In this document: one piece after another, positions 28,038-36,417 of the stretch
Layout of the letters: each line of letters starts with the position of its first letter
How positions within the stretch are numbered: the first letter of the stretch is position 1
Source: Treponema sp.
Lineage (GTDB): Bacteria; Spirochaetota; Spirochaetia; Treponematales; Treponemataceae
DNA length: 64,000 nt
NCBI GenBank assembly: GCA_017449265.1
Contig: JAFSJW010000049.1
Location: forward strand, 84,466-148,465
Direction: 5' to 3'
Position numbers and translations under genes: made by a program
The notes under the pieces: generated by a model
Database searches by the model: none
Seen by the model: the letters and a program-made list of their open reading frames with translations, nothing else
What the model was told of the DNA's origin: nothing

Positions 28038-29486
28038 ATGAAAACAGAACTTATCAAAGACATTTTGACATCAGCCCCAGACGGAAGAAGCGTTACTGTC
28101 TGCGGCTGGGTGCGCACAATGCGCGACTCAAAGAACCTTGTGTTCATTCAGGTGAATGACGGCTCTTGCTTTGCTTCAATTCAAATTACCTACGACAGAA
28201 CAAATCCTCTCAATCCTGCGAATGGAGAAAATATTGAAAAAGCTCTTGCTGATATTTCAACGGGGGCGTCCGTAAAAGCGACGGGAAAGTTGATTGAGTC
28301 ACCAGCGAGCGGTCAGGCTGTAGAAGTGAACCTTGAAACTCTCGTTGTTCTAGGCAAATGCCCAAGCGACTACCCGATTCAGAAAAAGGCTGCGTCAATG
28401 GAGTTCCTTCGCGAGAACGCACACCTGCGCGCGCGCACGAACACATTCGGCGCAGTGTTCCGCATGAGAAGCCAGATGGCTTTCGCGCTGCACTCATTCT
28501 TTCAGGAGCGCGGCTTCTTCTATGTGAATACGCCAGAAATCACTTGCTCCGACTGCGAGGGAGCGGGCGAGATGTTCCAGATTACAACGCTGAGTCTTGA
28601 AAAACTTGCCGAGACTGCAATCGAAAAAGGCGCGGCAGGAATGAAAAAAGAGGATGCCGCAAAGCTCGTGAACTACGGAAAAGACTTTTTCGGAAAGCAG
28701 GCTTCTCTTACTGTTTCGGGGCAGCTTGAGGCTGAAACTCTTGCTACTGCTTTGGGGCGCGTATACACATTCGGGCCAACATTCCGCGCCGAGAACTCAA
28801 ATACAACGCGCCATCTGGCGGAATTCTGGATGTGCGAGCCAGAAATGGCTTTCTTTGATTTGGAAGACGACATGGACATTCAGGAAGATTTTATCAAATA
28901 TCTTCTGAACTGGGCTTTGACGAAATGCGCAAGCGACATGGAATTCTTCAATAAACGCATTCAGCCGGGCGTAATCGATACGCTCCGCCATGTTGTTGAA
29001 ACTCCGTTCAAGCGCGTTAGCTATACGGAGGCAGTTGCGGAGCTTGAGAAACATTCGGAGGAATTTGAGTTCAAGCCGTACTGGGGCTGCGACCTTGCCA
29101 CAGAACATGAGCGGTATCTTACGGAAAAAATCTACAAGTGTCCTGTAATGGTCTACAATTACCCGAAAGAAATAAAAGCTTTCTATATGAAGCTCAACGA
29201 CGACGGAAAGACCGTAAAGGCAGTAGATGTGCTTGTGCCTGGTCTTGGTGAAATTATCGGCGGTTCTGAGCGCGAGGAGAGTTACGAAAAACTCTTGAAC
29301 AGAATCAACGAGCTTGGTCTTAAACCAGAGGATTACAGCTGGTACTTGGATTTGCGCAAGTTCGGAACTGTTCCGCACTCAGGCTTTGGTCTGGGCTTCG
29401 AGAGGCTTTTGCTCTATGTTACGGGAATGCAGAACATACGCGATGTGATTCCGTATCCGAGAGCTCCGAAATTAGCGGATTTTTAA
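28038..29486 (+). CDS. asnS: Asparaginyl-tRNA synthetase
   Basis: 482 residues, the full length of bacterial AsnRS. N-terminal OB-fold anticodon domain ([26 protein letters not shown]) and class II catalytic core: motif 2 [24 protein letters not shown] and motif 3 [15 protein letters not shown]. AsnRS-type residues are seen, with an insert between motifs 1 and 2 ([34 protein letters not shown]) that occurs in many bacterial AsnRS. AAGGATT precedes the ATG. It follows rimO by 55 bases and is followed by a 111-bp inverted-repeat element. Confidence 0.97.
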   Translation: MKTELIKDILTSAPDGRSVTVCGWVRTMRDSKNLVFIQVNDGSCFASIQITYDRTNPLNPANGENIEKALADISTGASVKATGKLIESPASGQAVEVNLETLVVLGKCPSDYPIQKKAASMEFLRENAHLRARTNTFGAVFRMRSQMAFALHSFFQERGFFYVNTPEITCSDCEGAGEMFQITTLSLEKLAETAIEKGAAGMKKEDAAKLVNYGKDFFGKQASLTVSGQLEAETLATALGRVYTFGPTFRAENSNTTRHLAEFWMCEPEMAFFDLEDDMDIQEDFIKYLLNWALTKCASDMEFFNKRIQPGVIDTLRHVVETPFKRVSYTEAVAELEKHSEEFEFKPYWGCDLATEHERYLTEKIYKCPVMVYNYPKEIKAFYMKLNDDGKTVKAVDVLVPGLGEIIGGSEREESYEKLLNRINELGLKPEDYSWYLDLRKFGTVPHSGFGLGFERLLLYVTGMQNIRDVIPYPRAPKLADF

Positions 29487-29500
29487 CAAGCAAAAGGGCA

Positions 29501-29611
29501 ATGTCTAAAAAGTTTGTTGCAGACGGTCACAGGGCACGGACGAAGTGACAATCACTCTATATGTGGTGGTTTCGACTTCGCTCAACCACCGTTTTCATCC
29601 TTTTTAGACAT
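29501..29611. repeat. 111-bp element with perfect 12-bp terminal inverted repeats
   Basis: ATGTCTAAAAAG (29501-29512) and CTTTTTAGACAT (29600-29611) are perfect inverted repeats. Inside is GGTGGTT/AACCACC, another perfect pair. It could be an asnS terminator or a second MITE-like family. A 14-bp perfect inverted repeat, TGATAAAAATTAC and its complement, follows at about 29643-29675. Confidence 0.65.
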
Positions 29612-29692
29612 CTCCATAGAATTTTTTATATTTGAGGAGGCATGATAAAAATTACCTCCATGTAATTTTTATCATTGGCAGATTTTGCCGTT

Positions 29693-29754
29693 GGCAAAAC
29701 TGCGATTTCGTGCCTCCTGCACGACCGCTAACGCGGAGTTTTTATAGGAGGATT
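29693..29754 (+). promoter_or_regulatory. Shared 5' leader element, copy 1
   Basis: About 60 bases directly before the lipoprotein ATG match the leader of the thioredoxin-reductase-like gene (49574-49635) at roughly 45 of 51 core positions. Contains TCGTGC/GCACGA hairpin arms, then CGCGGAGTTTTTAT and the ribosome site GGAGGA. A TTTTGCC-GTT-GGCAAAA triloop hairpin (29683-29699) abuts it. Confidence 0.6.
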
Positions 29755-29757
29755 CTT

Positions 29758-31973
29758 ATGAAAAATTTATTTTTTCTTTTCAGAGCAGTATTATCACTCC
29801 TTGCTCTGGCACTTCCGCTTTCATGTGACTCAGGCGGCGGCGGTGGGTCGGGGGGGGTAATTCCTCTGCCAAAACTTCTGAAAATTCCGGCTCCACGAGC
29901 GTAACGATAACGATTCCAAAAACGACCTCCGCCGACGCGAACATTTTAGGCGATCTGGGGCCTGCACAGGCAAAAGACTTCCAGTATGAAATTTTCTATT
30001 CAACTAACTCTGACGGCTCGTCCCCGAGCGAATCAAAATACGCGAAGGAAGGTAAATCGGTAACATTCGAAAACGTAAAGTACGACACTTACACTTTCTT
30101 CCTTAAAATATGGGTCAGTGAGAGCAGGAATGCACTTCTTGACACGTTCAAGGTTGAAAAGACCGTCTCCGCGAGCGACCACACCGTGAATTTCCCCGAC
30201 AGAAGCTATTCCAAATACTCAAACTGGTACTTCGTAAAAACGACGGAAGAGCTTACGAGCGCGATAAACGAAATCAGCTCCAGCAATGATTACAGCTCCG
30301 AGAAAAAGGCGGTAATCTGCCTTATGGACATAGTGGAGATGAGCGGTTGGAATACGGCTATCAGCTCAATCTCGGAAAAATGCACTCTCGAAAAGAACGG
30401 CTTTAAAATTGTGGAGAAGCGTTTTGAAGTGACCGTATCGCCGTCAATCACTGGCGGAACTGTGATTGCAAGCCCCTCTGGAGGAGAGGCTGACGACACG
30501 ATTACGCTTACAGTAGAGCCTAGCGCGCACTACAAGCTGGAGTCAATCTCGTATACTGACGGCTCAACGACATCTTCGCCGATACTTAATGAGGCGACAG
30601 GAAAGTACACATTCATCATGCCGAACCATGATGTTACAGTGACACCAGTGTTCAAGCTGTATTACACGGTAACATTCCAAGATTATAATGGAGAGCAAGT
30701 GGGCGATTCTCATGGCTATTTTGAGGGCGATGAACTCACTTTTGATGACGCAAAAGCCATTCTTGCTGACTCCGTTCCGACAGGGCGCCAAATCGTCGCG
30801 TTCAAGAATACTACATCATCGCCAGTGCGTGTTTACAAGAAGGAGGGTGAGGGTGGCTTCCCGATAACATTCAACAGCACGAATTTCAGCGAGCAGAACA
30901 TTACGCTTCGGGCGTGCCTTGACTTTACATATACGAATGATACCAACTACGGATATGAGATAGCTCCTTATACTTTCGACACTCAAAAAGGAACATCTGC
31001 GAATCCATATATGATGAATTTATATGGAGCGGACACGAGAAAGCAGATTAAGATTACGATAAGCGACTATGCCTGCGCAGATCCGGACACAGGTTTGTCT
31101 ATAACTGTAGGAGGGGTTTTGAGTTCACCCTTTGACATAGAACATACGGGCGCAGTTTTTGTCGTCAAGATTTTACCGACGCTTAAAACTCGTATACCTC
31201 TAGCCACGCTGACCGTCACTGATTCTGCTACAGGTGCAACCAAGGATATTTATGTGACGGTTAAAGATAACAAAATTGGAACGAAAGCCCCTGACTCAAC
31301 TCTGGCAGTGGGCGACATCGTGTTCAACGATGGAAGCGCAAGTGCTTACGATGATTTTACCGAAACAACTCCGATGACTGCCGAGCAGAAAGCCGCCGCC
31401 GTTGCTGTTATCTTTGATGTAAGTGGCGGTAATAAGAAGGGCGTTGGATTGCAGCAGGGAACTGGCAAGGCGTGGGCGGCTAGTGACACAACTGGCTACA
31501 CCACAACCATATCTACGCTTGTCGCCACGAAGTCTAGCGGAGGCAATGCTACTGATGCCTCATTCTCATTCTCAGACCCAGTTGCAGCGGACGGAAGCGG
31601 AAGCCTTGCGAATTTTAGGGCTGCCGTGGGAGCTACAGAAGGCACACAACTCAGTGAGACTGACTATCCTGCATGGGCGTTTGTTGAGGGCTACACGACT
31701 GCGGGAATTACAGGCACTTCTTACGCGAGCGGATGGTACATGCCGAGCATACAGGAACTTTGCAAGCTGTACCAGGCGAAAACCGATGTGAATAACGCGT
31801 TGGATAAGATTGGGGTTACGAAATTAGATACTAATTACACTGGAAGGTATTTCTCGTCTAGTCAGAGCGGTTCCTTAGATACCGATGTATGGTTCGTCAA
31901 TTTCGCGGCGGGCAATTTAGGTTCTTGCGACAAGAACGAAACAAGTTATGTCTGCGTTATACGCCAGTTTTAG
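29758..31973 (+). CDS. Surface lipoprotein, frameshifted at G8; candidate DGR target with lectin-like C-terminus
   Basis: As given, translation from the ATG at 29758 (signal peptide, lipobox LPLSC) passes a G8 tract and stops at 29904. The rest is open in another frame and readable up to 31973; one extra G (or two fewer) joins them into about 738 residues. Domains: short linker; N-terminal beta domain; one InlB B-repeat-like module (FEVTVSPSITGG... to VTPVFK); a second beta region; and a C-terminal DUF1566/C-type-lectin-like domain with VGDIVFNDGSASAYDDF, GWYMPSIQELCKLYQ and the end GRYFSSSQ...VCVIRQF. That ending is what Treponema TvpA-like retroelement targets carry. An apparent GTG start at 30186 has no ribosome site; the open frame continues upstream of it. 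Confidence 0.78.
29850..29857 (+). repeat. G8 homopolymer, candidate phase-variation tract
   Basis: Eight consecutive G, a few codons after the lipobox Cys, at the exact point where the reading frame changes from signal peptide to mature protein. Slippage here would switch the protein on and off; a sequencing or assembly error is the alternative. Confidence 0.65.
31842..31973 (+). other. Candidate DGR variable region (VR)
   Basis: The last 44 codons run from GRYFSSSQ to VCVIRQF-stop. Many of the codons between the two fixed motifs end in C or T (AGC, GGT, TCC, GAT, ACC, GAT, TTC, GTC, AAT, TTC, GGC, AAT, GGT, TCT, TGC, GAC, AAC), as expected if they descend from AAC/AAT codons of a template repeat by adenine mutagenesis. 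No template repeat, Avd or reverse transcriptase was found in the window. Confidence 0.45.
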
Positions 31974-31988
31974 TACAGAACTCATCCG

Positions 31989-32142
31989 CGAGATTTTGCA
32001 AAGCAAAATCTCGGCCACCTTGTGCGAAGCACAAGGTGCGTCTGCGTTATCAGGAAGTTCTAGGGGTGGGCGCACGCACAAACGGCTTTGCCGTTTGTGG
32101 CCACCTTGCCGTAAACGGCAAGGTGCGGTTGCTTGCGAGCAA
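31989..32142. repeat. Array of perfect short-loop hairpins downstream of the candidate VR
   Basis: Four perfect 10-11-bp stems: 31989-32013 (loop AAA), 32016-32038 (loop GAA), 32077-32099 (loop TTT), 32102-32125 (loop TAAA), then a weak TTGCT/AGCAA at 32129-32142. The second and fourth share CACCTTG...CAAGGTGCG and follow the first and third across the same GGCCACC or GCCACC linker, so the array is two copies of a hairpin pair with different stems. Confidence 0.7.
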
Positions 32143-32280
32143 TTTGTTTTAAGCTCAGAATTCAGAGCTGGTTCGGGCTTGGTCGGGACGGTGGTTGAGC
32201 TTGCGGTTGCTGAGCAACTGGCAAATGACCTTGTGCGCTATGTTTGGTGGTTTCGACAAGTTCAGCAACCGCATTTATTA

Positions 32281-32401
32281 GACGTGTTCGGAAACATCAG
32301 TTTTCCGAACACGAACCTTAAAAATCATGCAAGTTTTGCAAGGCTTTAGCCTGAAAAACTTGACGACTTGTGAGGAAACCTACAGGGTTTCCGAACAGGT
32401 C
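32281..32401. mobile_element. MITE-like element, full copy C
   Basis: 121 bp, TA-flanked on both sides; nearly identical to copy A over its whole length, including the left GTGTTCGGAAA hairpin, the CAAGTTTT...AGGCTTTAGCCT...AAAACTTG core and the right hairpin. Such similarity suggests recent copying. Confidence 0.75.
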
Positions 32402-32445
32402 TATTCTTTTTGCAAAAAGCTGTGGATTTTTTCGGAAAAGCCCGA

Positions 32446-32555
32446 TATAATAAGAAAAGAAGCACAGCCAAAGCTACGGTTGGTCTTCGTCATATGGTTT
32501 AATGTCCTTTAAGGACAATGCCGCTTAGTGAGTCGGACTAGGCGGCTATTTTTTT
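32446..32555 (+). ncRNA. Candidate small RNA with own promoter and terminator
   Basis: A perfect TATAAT (32446-32451) is followed by about 100 bases without an ORF and a strong intrinsic terminator: GCCGCTTAGT/ACTAGGCGGC (9 of 10 pairs, 7-base loop, 32520-32546), then TATTTTTTT. Between them are CCAA/TTGG and TGTCC/GGACA stem-loops. It does not match the RNA families I know (SRP, 6S, tmRNA, RNase P). The -35 region is poor. With the hairpins and copy C it fills the 640-base gap 31974-32613. Confidence 0.5.
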
Positions 32556-32613
32556 GCTCTCCGCTTATTGTGCGAAAAGAGGTGCGGACTTTCCCCGAAC
32601 AAGCACTAAGTCC

Positions 32614-33012
32614 CTACATATTTTCAGGACCGAATCCATCCACAAGCAAATCTTTGAGCGACTTAGACACAAAATCTCCGCCGCTTCCTGCGCACAGCAC
32701 GGTTAAGTTCGGGCTGAACTCATACATGAACTGCCTGCACATTCCGCAAGGCGTACAGACAGCCTCCGATGAGCCTGAAATCGCAATCTTGGAGAATTTT
32801 CTGTGCCCGCCAGCGACAGCCGCCGCCATTGCGTTTCGTTCCGCGCATATTCCGCAGGGGTAAGATGCGTTCTCAACATTGCAGCCCGTGTAAACTGTGC
32901 CGTCATCGCACAAAAGAGCCGCCCCCACCCTGTACTTAGAGTACGGACTATACGAATTTTCACGAGCGTCCAATGCTTTTTTTACCAACAATTCATCCGT
33001 TATTTTCTCCAT
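32614..33012 (-). CDS. cdd: Cytidine deaminase
   Basis: 132 residues, homotetrameric zinc enzyme converting cytidine and deoxycytidine to uridine forms in pyrimidine salvage. Zinc ligands Cys56, Cys89 and Cys92 and catalytic Glu58 are in CAERNA and PCGMCRQ; the substrate loop [23 protein letters not shown] is intact. The length is typical of small bacterial Cdd. It diverges from fumC: the two start codons are 48 bases apart. Stand-alone gene. Confidence 0.96.
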   Translation of the reverse strand: MEKITDELLVKKALDARENSYSPYSKYRVGAALLCDDGTVYTGCNVENASYPCGICAERNAMAAAVAGGHRKFSKIAISGSSEAVCTPCGMCRQFMYEFSPNLTVLCAGSGGDFVSKSLKDLLVDGFGPENM

Positions 33013-33046
33013 ACGGCTCCCCCTAACATAAAATCATTCATTACAT

Positions 33047-33052
33047 TATACT
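33047..33052 (+). promoter_or_regulatory. Candidate -10 box of fumC (leaderless arrangement)
   Basis: TATACT ends eight bases before the ATG at 33061, with no Shine-Dalgarno between. The -35 region is weak. Confidence 0.4.
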
Positions 33053-33060
33053 TCTCAATT

Positions 33061-34446
33061 ATGGAAAACACAAAATTCAGAATTGAACATGACTCGATGG
33101 GCGAAGTAAAAGTTCCGTCGGATAAATATTGGGCAGCGCAAACTGAGCGCAGCAGGCAGAATTTCAGAATTGGTGCGGGAATCGAAACTATGCCCGCTGA
33201 AATCATAAAGGCGTTCGGCATCCTTAAAAAAGCTTCTGCCATTGTAAACAGCGCACTTAAACCAGAGAAAATGACGGCGGAAAAACTCGGGGCAATTTCA
33301 AAGGCTTGCGATGAAGTTCTGGCAGGCACTCTTGACGGGCATTTCCCGCTCGTGGTGTGGCAGACAGGAAGCGGAACTCAGTCCAACATGAACGCGAACG
33401 AAGTTATTGCGAACAGAGGAAATGAAATTGCAGGAAAAAAACTTCTTCACCCCAACGACGATATCAACATGAGCCAGTCGTCCAACGACACTTTCCCCAC
33501 TGCGCTCCACATCTCAGCTGTTTGTGTAATCGAGGACAAATTGATTCCAGCCGTTGACAAGCTCGTTTCAACATTCAGAAAACTTGAGGCAGAAAACGAG
33601 GGAATTGTAAAATCGGGACGAACCCACTTGCAAGATGCAGTTCCTGTGTCTTTCTCGCAGGAAATTTCCGGCTGGCGAACTTCCCTTGAGCGCGACAGGG
33701 AGATGATTCTTTCGTCGCTTCCGTACCTCAAGCAGCTTGCGCTTGGTGGCACGGCCGTTGGAACGGGACTTAACGCTCCGAAAGGATTTGATGAGCGGGT
33801 TGCCGCGGAAATATCAAAACTCACCGGCAAGGATTTTTCCACCGCACCGAACAAATTCCACGCGCTTACCAGCAAGGACGAAATTGTTTTTGCGCATGGG
33901 GCTGTAAAAGCTCTTGCCTGTGACATGATGAAAATTGCGAATGATGTGCGCTGGCTTGCCTCAGGTCCGCGCGACGGACTAGGCGAAATCACGATACCTG
34001 AAAATGAGCCTGGCTCTTCAATCATGCCTGGAAAAGTGAATCCTACGCAGTGCGAAGCCGTAACGATGGTTGCCGTTCAGGTGATGGGAAACGATTCTGC
34101 AATTTCTTTTGCCGCAAGTCAGGGAAACTTTGAGCTGAATGTTTTCATGCCTGTCATAGCGTACAATTTCATTCAGTCAGTGCGCCTTCTTTCTGAGAGC
34201 ATCGTTTCGTTCAACGATAATTGCGCCGTTGGAATAAAGGCGAACAAAGAAAAAATGCGCTTCAACCTGCATAATTCCCTTATGCTCGTTACGGCTTTGA
34301 ATCCGTACATCGGATATGAGAACGCGGCAAAAACGGCGCACAAGGCATTTGAGGAGAATATCAGCTTGCGTGAGGCTTGCGTTGGTCTTGGATTCTTGAC
34401 GGCGGAAAAATTCGATGAAGTGTTCAAGCCTGAGCAGATGGTGTAA
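33061..34446 (+). CDS. fumC: Fumarate hydratase class II
   Basis: 461 residues from the ATG at 33061 ([19 protein letters not shown]); the open frame extends upstream over cdd but no family member starts there. Oxygen-stable, iron-free fumarase interconverting fumarate and malate. Signatures: [52 protein letters not shown], and the catalytic loop [18 protein letters not shown] near residue 318. With citrate synthase downstream it supplies part of a branched TCA pathway. No Shine-Dalgarno is seen; a -10-like box lies eight bases upstream. Confidence 0.97.
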   Translation: MENTKFRIEHDSMGEVKVPSDKYWAAQTERSRQNFRIGAGIETMPAEIIKAFGILKKASAIVNSALKPEKMTAEKLGAISKACDEVLAGTLDGHFPLVVWQTGSGTQSNMNANEVIANRGNEIAGKKLLHPNDDINMSQSSNDTFPTALHISAVCVIEDKLIPAVDKLVSTFRKLEAENEGIVKSGRTHLQDAVPVSFSQEISGWRTSLERDREMILSSLPYLKQLALGGTAVGTGLNAPKGFDERVAAEISKLTGKDFSTAPNKFHALTSKDEIVFAHGAVKALACDMMKIANDVRWLASGPRDGLGEITIPENEPGSSIMPGKVNPTQCEAVTMVAVQVMGNDSAISFAASQGNFELNVFMPVIAYNFIQSVRLLSESIVSFNDNCAVGIKANKEKMRFNLHNSLMLVTALNPYIGYENAAKTAHKAFEENISLREACVGLGFLTAEKFDEVFKPEQMV

Positions 34447-34461
34447 TAGCTGGAGATTAAA

Positions 34462-34702
34462 ATGAAAAAGTTTTTTACGATAGTATCGTTTTTTTTATGC
34501 TTGCGCAGATTTTGAGGATATTCATCCGATTGTTTTCGGAGGGCTAGGACTTGATGCAGGTCCCATCGACATAACTTTCAGCGGAAGTTTCGACATACCG
34601 TCGTGCATTGTGGGGCTGCGTTCAGTCTTAGGGTTGCTTTGTAAAAAAAGTCAGTGCAAACAGAATTTGACAGAATTTCTTGATAGCAATATTATGAAAT
34701 AA
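34462..34702 (+). pseudogene. Small secreted-protein ORF broken at a T8 tract
   Basis: ATG at 34462 after TGGAGA starts a signal-peptide-like MKKFFTIVSFF, but T8 at 34489-34496 shifts the frame and a stop follows soon. With seven T the frame would run on as YACADFEDIHPIVFGGLGLDAG... to a TAA overlapping the ptsI ATG (about 80 residues). The family is not recognised. It may be a gene remnant or a slippage-controlled ORF; the ptsI promoter lies within it. Confidence 0.4.
34667..34695 (+). promoter_or_regulatory. Consensus promoter of ptsI
   Basis: TTGACA (34667-34672), exactly 17 bases, TATTAT (34690-34695). Six bases separate the -10 from the ATG at 34702, so transcription should begin at or next to the start codon: a leaderless mRNA. 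Confidence 0.7.
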
Positions 34703-36393
34703 TGAGCATTTTGTTTGGTCTGGCAGCTTCCGGAGGAATTGGAATTGGAAAAGCATTTGTTATTCCGGAAGCAGAAAAAAGAGAAATACCGAATTATTCA
34801 ATCCTCCCCGGAGACAGAGAAAATCAGCTTAGGCGGCTTGACAGCTCCATCGCTACTGTGACTACGCGCATTGCGGCTCAGATGGAGACTGCGAAAAATG
34901 ACCGCGTCCAGAAAGAAATCTTTGAGACTTATTTTCTTATGCTGAACGACCCTGAGTTCATCAAAGATGTAAAGCAGACATTCGAGAAGTCAGACAAAAA
35001 CATCGAGTACATACTGAACCTTAAAACGGAGGAGTATGCGGAAAAACTCCGCTCAAGCGGAAACGAATACCTTGCAGAACGCGCTCAGGATATAACGGAT
35101 ATTTTCGGACGCGTCCTCAACGACCTTATCGATTATTATCCATTTGATATAGAAACTGTTCCTGACAATGTTGTTATCGTTGCAAAAAGCCTAAGTCCGA
35201 GCGACACTTTTATTTTGTCAAAACGAAAGATTCTTGGAATCGTTTTGACCGAGGGCGGCGTTTCAAGTCATGTGGGCATTCTTGCCAGAAATTTCACCAT
35301 TCCGGCCGTATTCGGAATTGAACGGGTCTGCGATGAGATTCAGGACGGTGAAACGGTTATCGTTGACGGAATGTCGGGCGAGGTTGTTTCATCGCCTGAT
35401 GAAAACACGCTTTCTGATTATTACAAGAAAATTGAGATTGAAAAAGAAAATGCTGCCCGACTTCTTGCGTTCCGCGACAAGGAGGCAAAAACAAAGGACG
35501 GCGTAAAATTCAATTTGTACGCAAACATCGGAACGGTGGAAGAAGCAAAAATTGCCGCCGAGAACGGAGCTGACGGAATCGGGCTTTTTAGGACGGAGTT
35601 TTTGTTTATGAACAGTCCGAACACCGAGCTTGCACCAGCACATTCAAGCCTTTTCAGCGAGGAGAATCAGTTTGAGTCGTACAAAAAAGTCCTTGAGGCA
35701 ATGGACGGAAAGCCTGTCACAATCAGAACGCTGGATGCGGGCGGCGACAAAATCATCAATTCTTCCGAGCTGAAAATTGCCGAGGAAAAAAATCCTCTTC
35801 TGGGGCTTAGGGCAATACGGCTTAGCCTTGCCAACCCGAACCAGCTTAAAACTCAGTTCAGGGCTTTGTTCAGGGCGGGCGTGTACGGGAACCTGAAAAT
35901 CATGCTGCCGCTTATAACTGACGCGAGCCAGATTGATTGCGCCCTTGCAATTGCGGAAAAAGCAAAGGAAGAGCTGAGGCAGGAAGAAGTTCCGTTCAAG
36001 GCTGATGTTCCTGTTGGAATCATGGTGGAAACCGCCGCCGCCGCTATCATGGCTGATGTGTTCGCGCAAAAGGCTGATTTCTTTTCGCTGGGCACGAACG
36101 ATTTGACCCAGTACATAATCGGGGTTGACAGGGAGAATCCTGCTGTGTCCGAGCTTTTCGATGATTGCCATCCTGCTGTCCTGAGAATGATAAACCGTTC
36201 TGTTCAGGAAGCGCAAAAACAAGGAATCCCGATTTCTGTTTGCGGCGAGATGGCAGGAAAAATCGATACATTTCAGATTCTTGCTTCGTTTGGAATCAGA
36301 AATTTCAGCATGAGCGCGAGTCAAATCTCAAAAATAAAGGAATTCCTTTCCAAAAAAAATATTTCAGAAATTTGTGAAAATGTTATAAAATGA
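34702..36393 (+). CDS. ptsI: PTS enzyme I (phosphoenolpyruvate-protein phosphotransferase)
   Basis: 563 residues, full length. Takes phosphate from PEP and passes it to HPr. Phosphohistidine His190 lies in GGVSSHVGILAR; the PEP-binding barrel has GADGIGLFRTEFLFM, RTLDAGGDKI, FSLGTNDLTQY and the active Cys near 514 in SVCGEMAG. No ptsH or enzyme II gene is adjacent; in treponemes the PTS often has a regulatory use, so sugar transport cannot be assumed. A consensus promoter ends six bases before the ATG and there is no Shine-Dalgarno. Confidence 0.97.
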   Translation: MSILFGLAASGGIGIGKAFVIPEAEKREIPNYSILPGDRENQLRRLDSSIATVTTRIAAQMETAKNDRVQKEIFETYFLMLNDPEFIKDVKQTFEKSDKNIEYILNLKTEEYAEKLRSSGNEYLAERAQDITDIFGRVLNDLIDYYPFDIETVPDNVVIVAKSLSPSDTFILSKRKILGIVLTEGGVSSHVGILARNFTIPAVFGIERVCDEIQDGETVIVDGMSGEVVSSPDENTLSDYYKKIEIEKENAARLLAFRDKEAKTKDGVKFNLYANIGTVEEAKIAAENGADGIGLFRTEFLFMNSPNTELAPAHSSLFSEENQFESYKKVLEAMDGKPVTIRTLDAGGDKIINSSELKIAEEKNPLLGLRAIRLSLANPNQLKTQFRALFRAGVYGNLKIMLPLITDASQIDCALAIAEKAKEELRQEEVPFKADVPVGIMVETAAAAIMADVFAQKADFFSLGTNDLTQYIIGVDRENPAVSELFDDCHPAVLRMINRSVQEAQKQGIPISVCGEMAGKIDTFQILASFGIRNFSMSASQISKIKEFLSKKNISEICENVIK

Positions 36394-36417
36394 AACTGTA
36401 AATACTAGGAGCTTTAT

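Noticed and set aside
30186..31973. Independent gene starting at GTG 30186
   Set aside because: The frame is open and protein-like back to the G8 tract, there is no ribosome site at 30186, and the missing signal peptide lies directly upstream in the other frame.
31889..32349. Overlapping ORFs across the hairpin array and copy C
   Set aside because: Their translations are products of palindromes and of the MITE-like element; no ribosome sites or protein-like composition.
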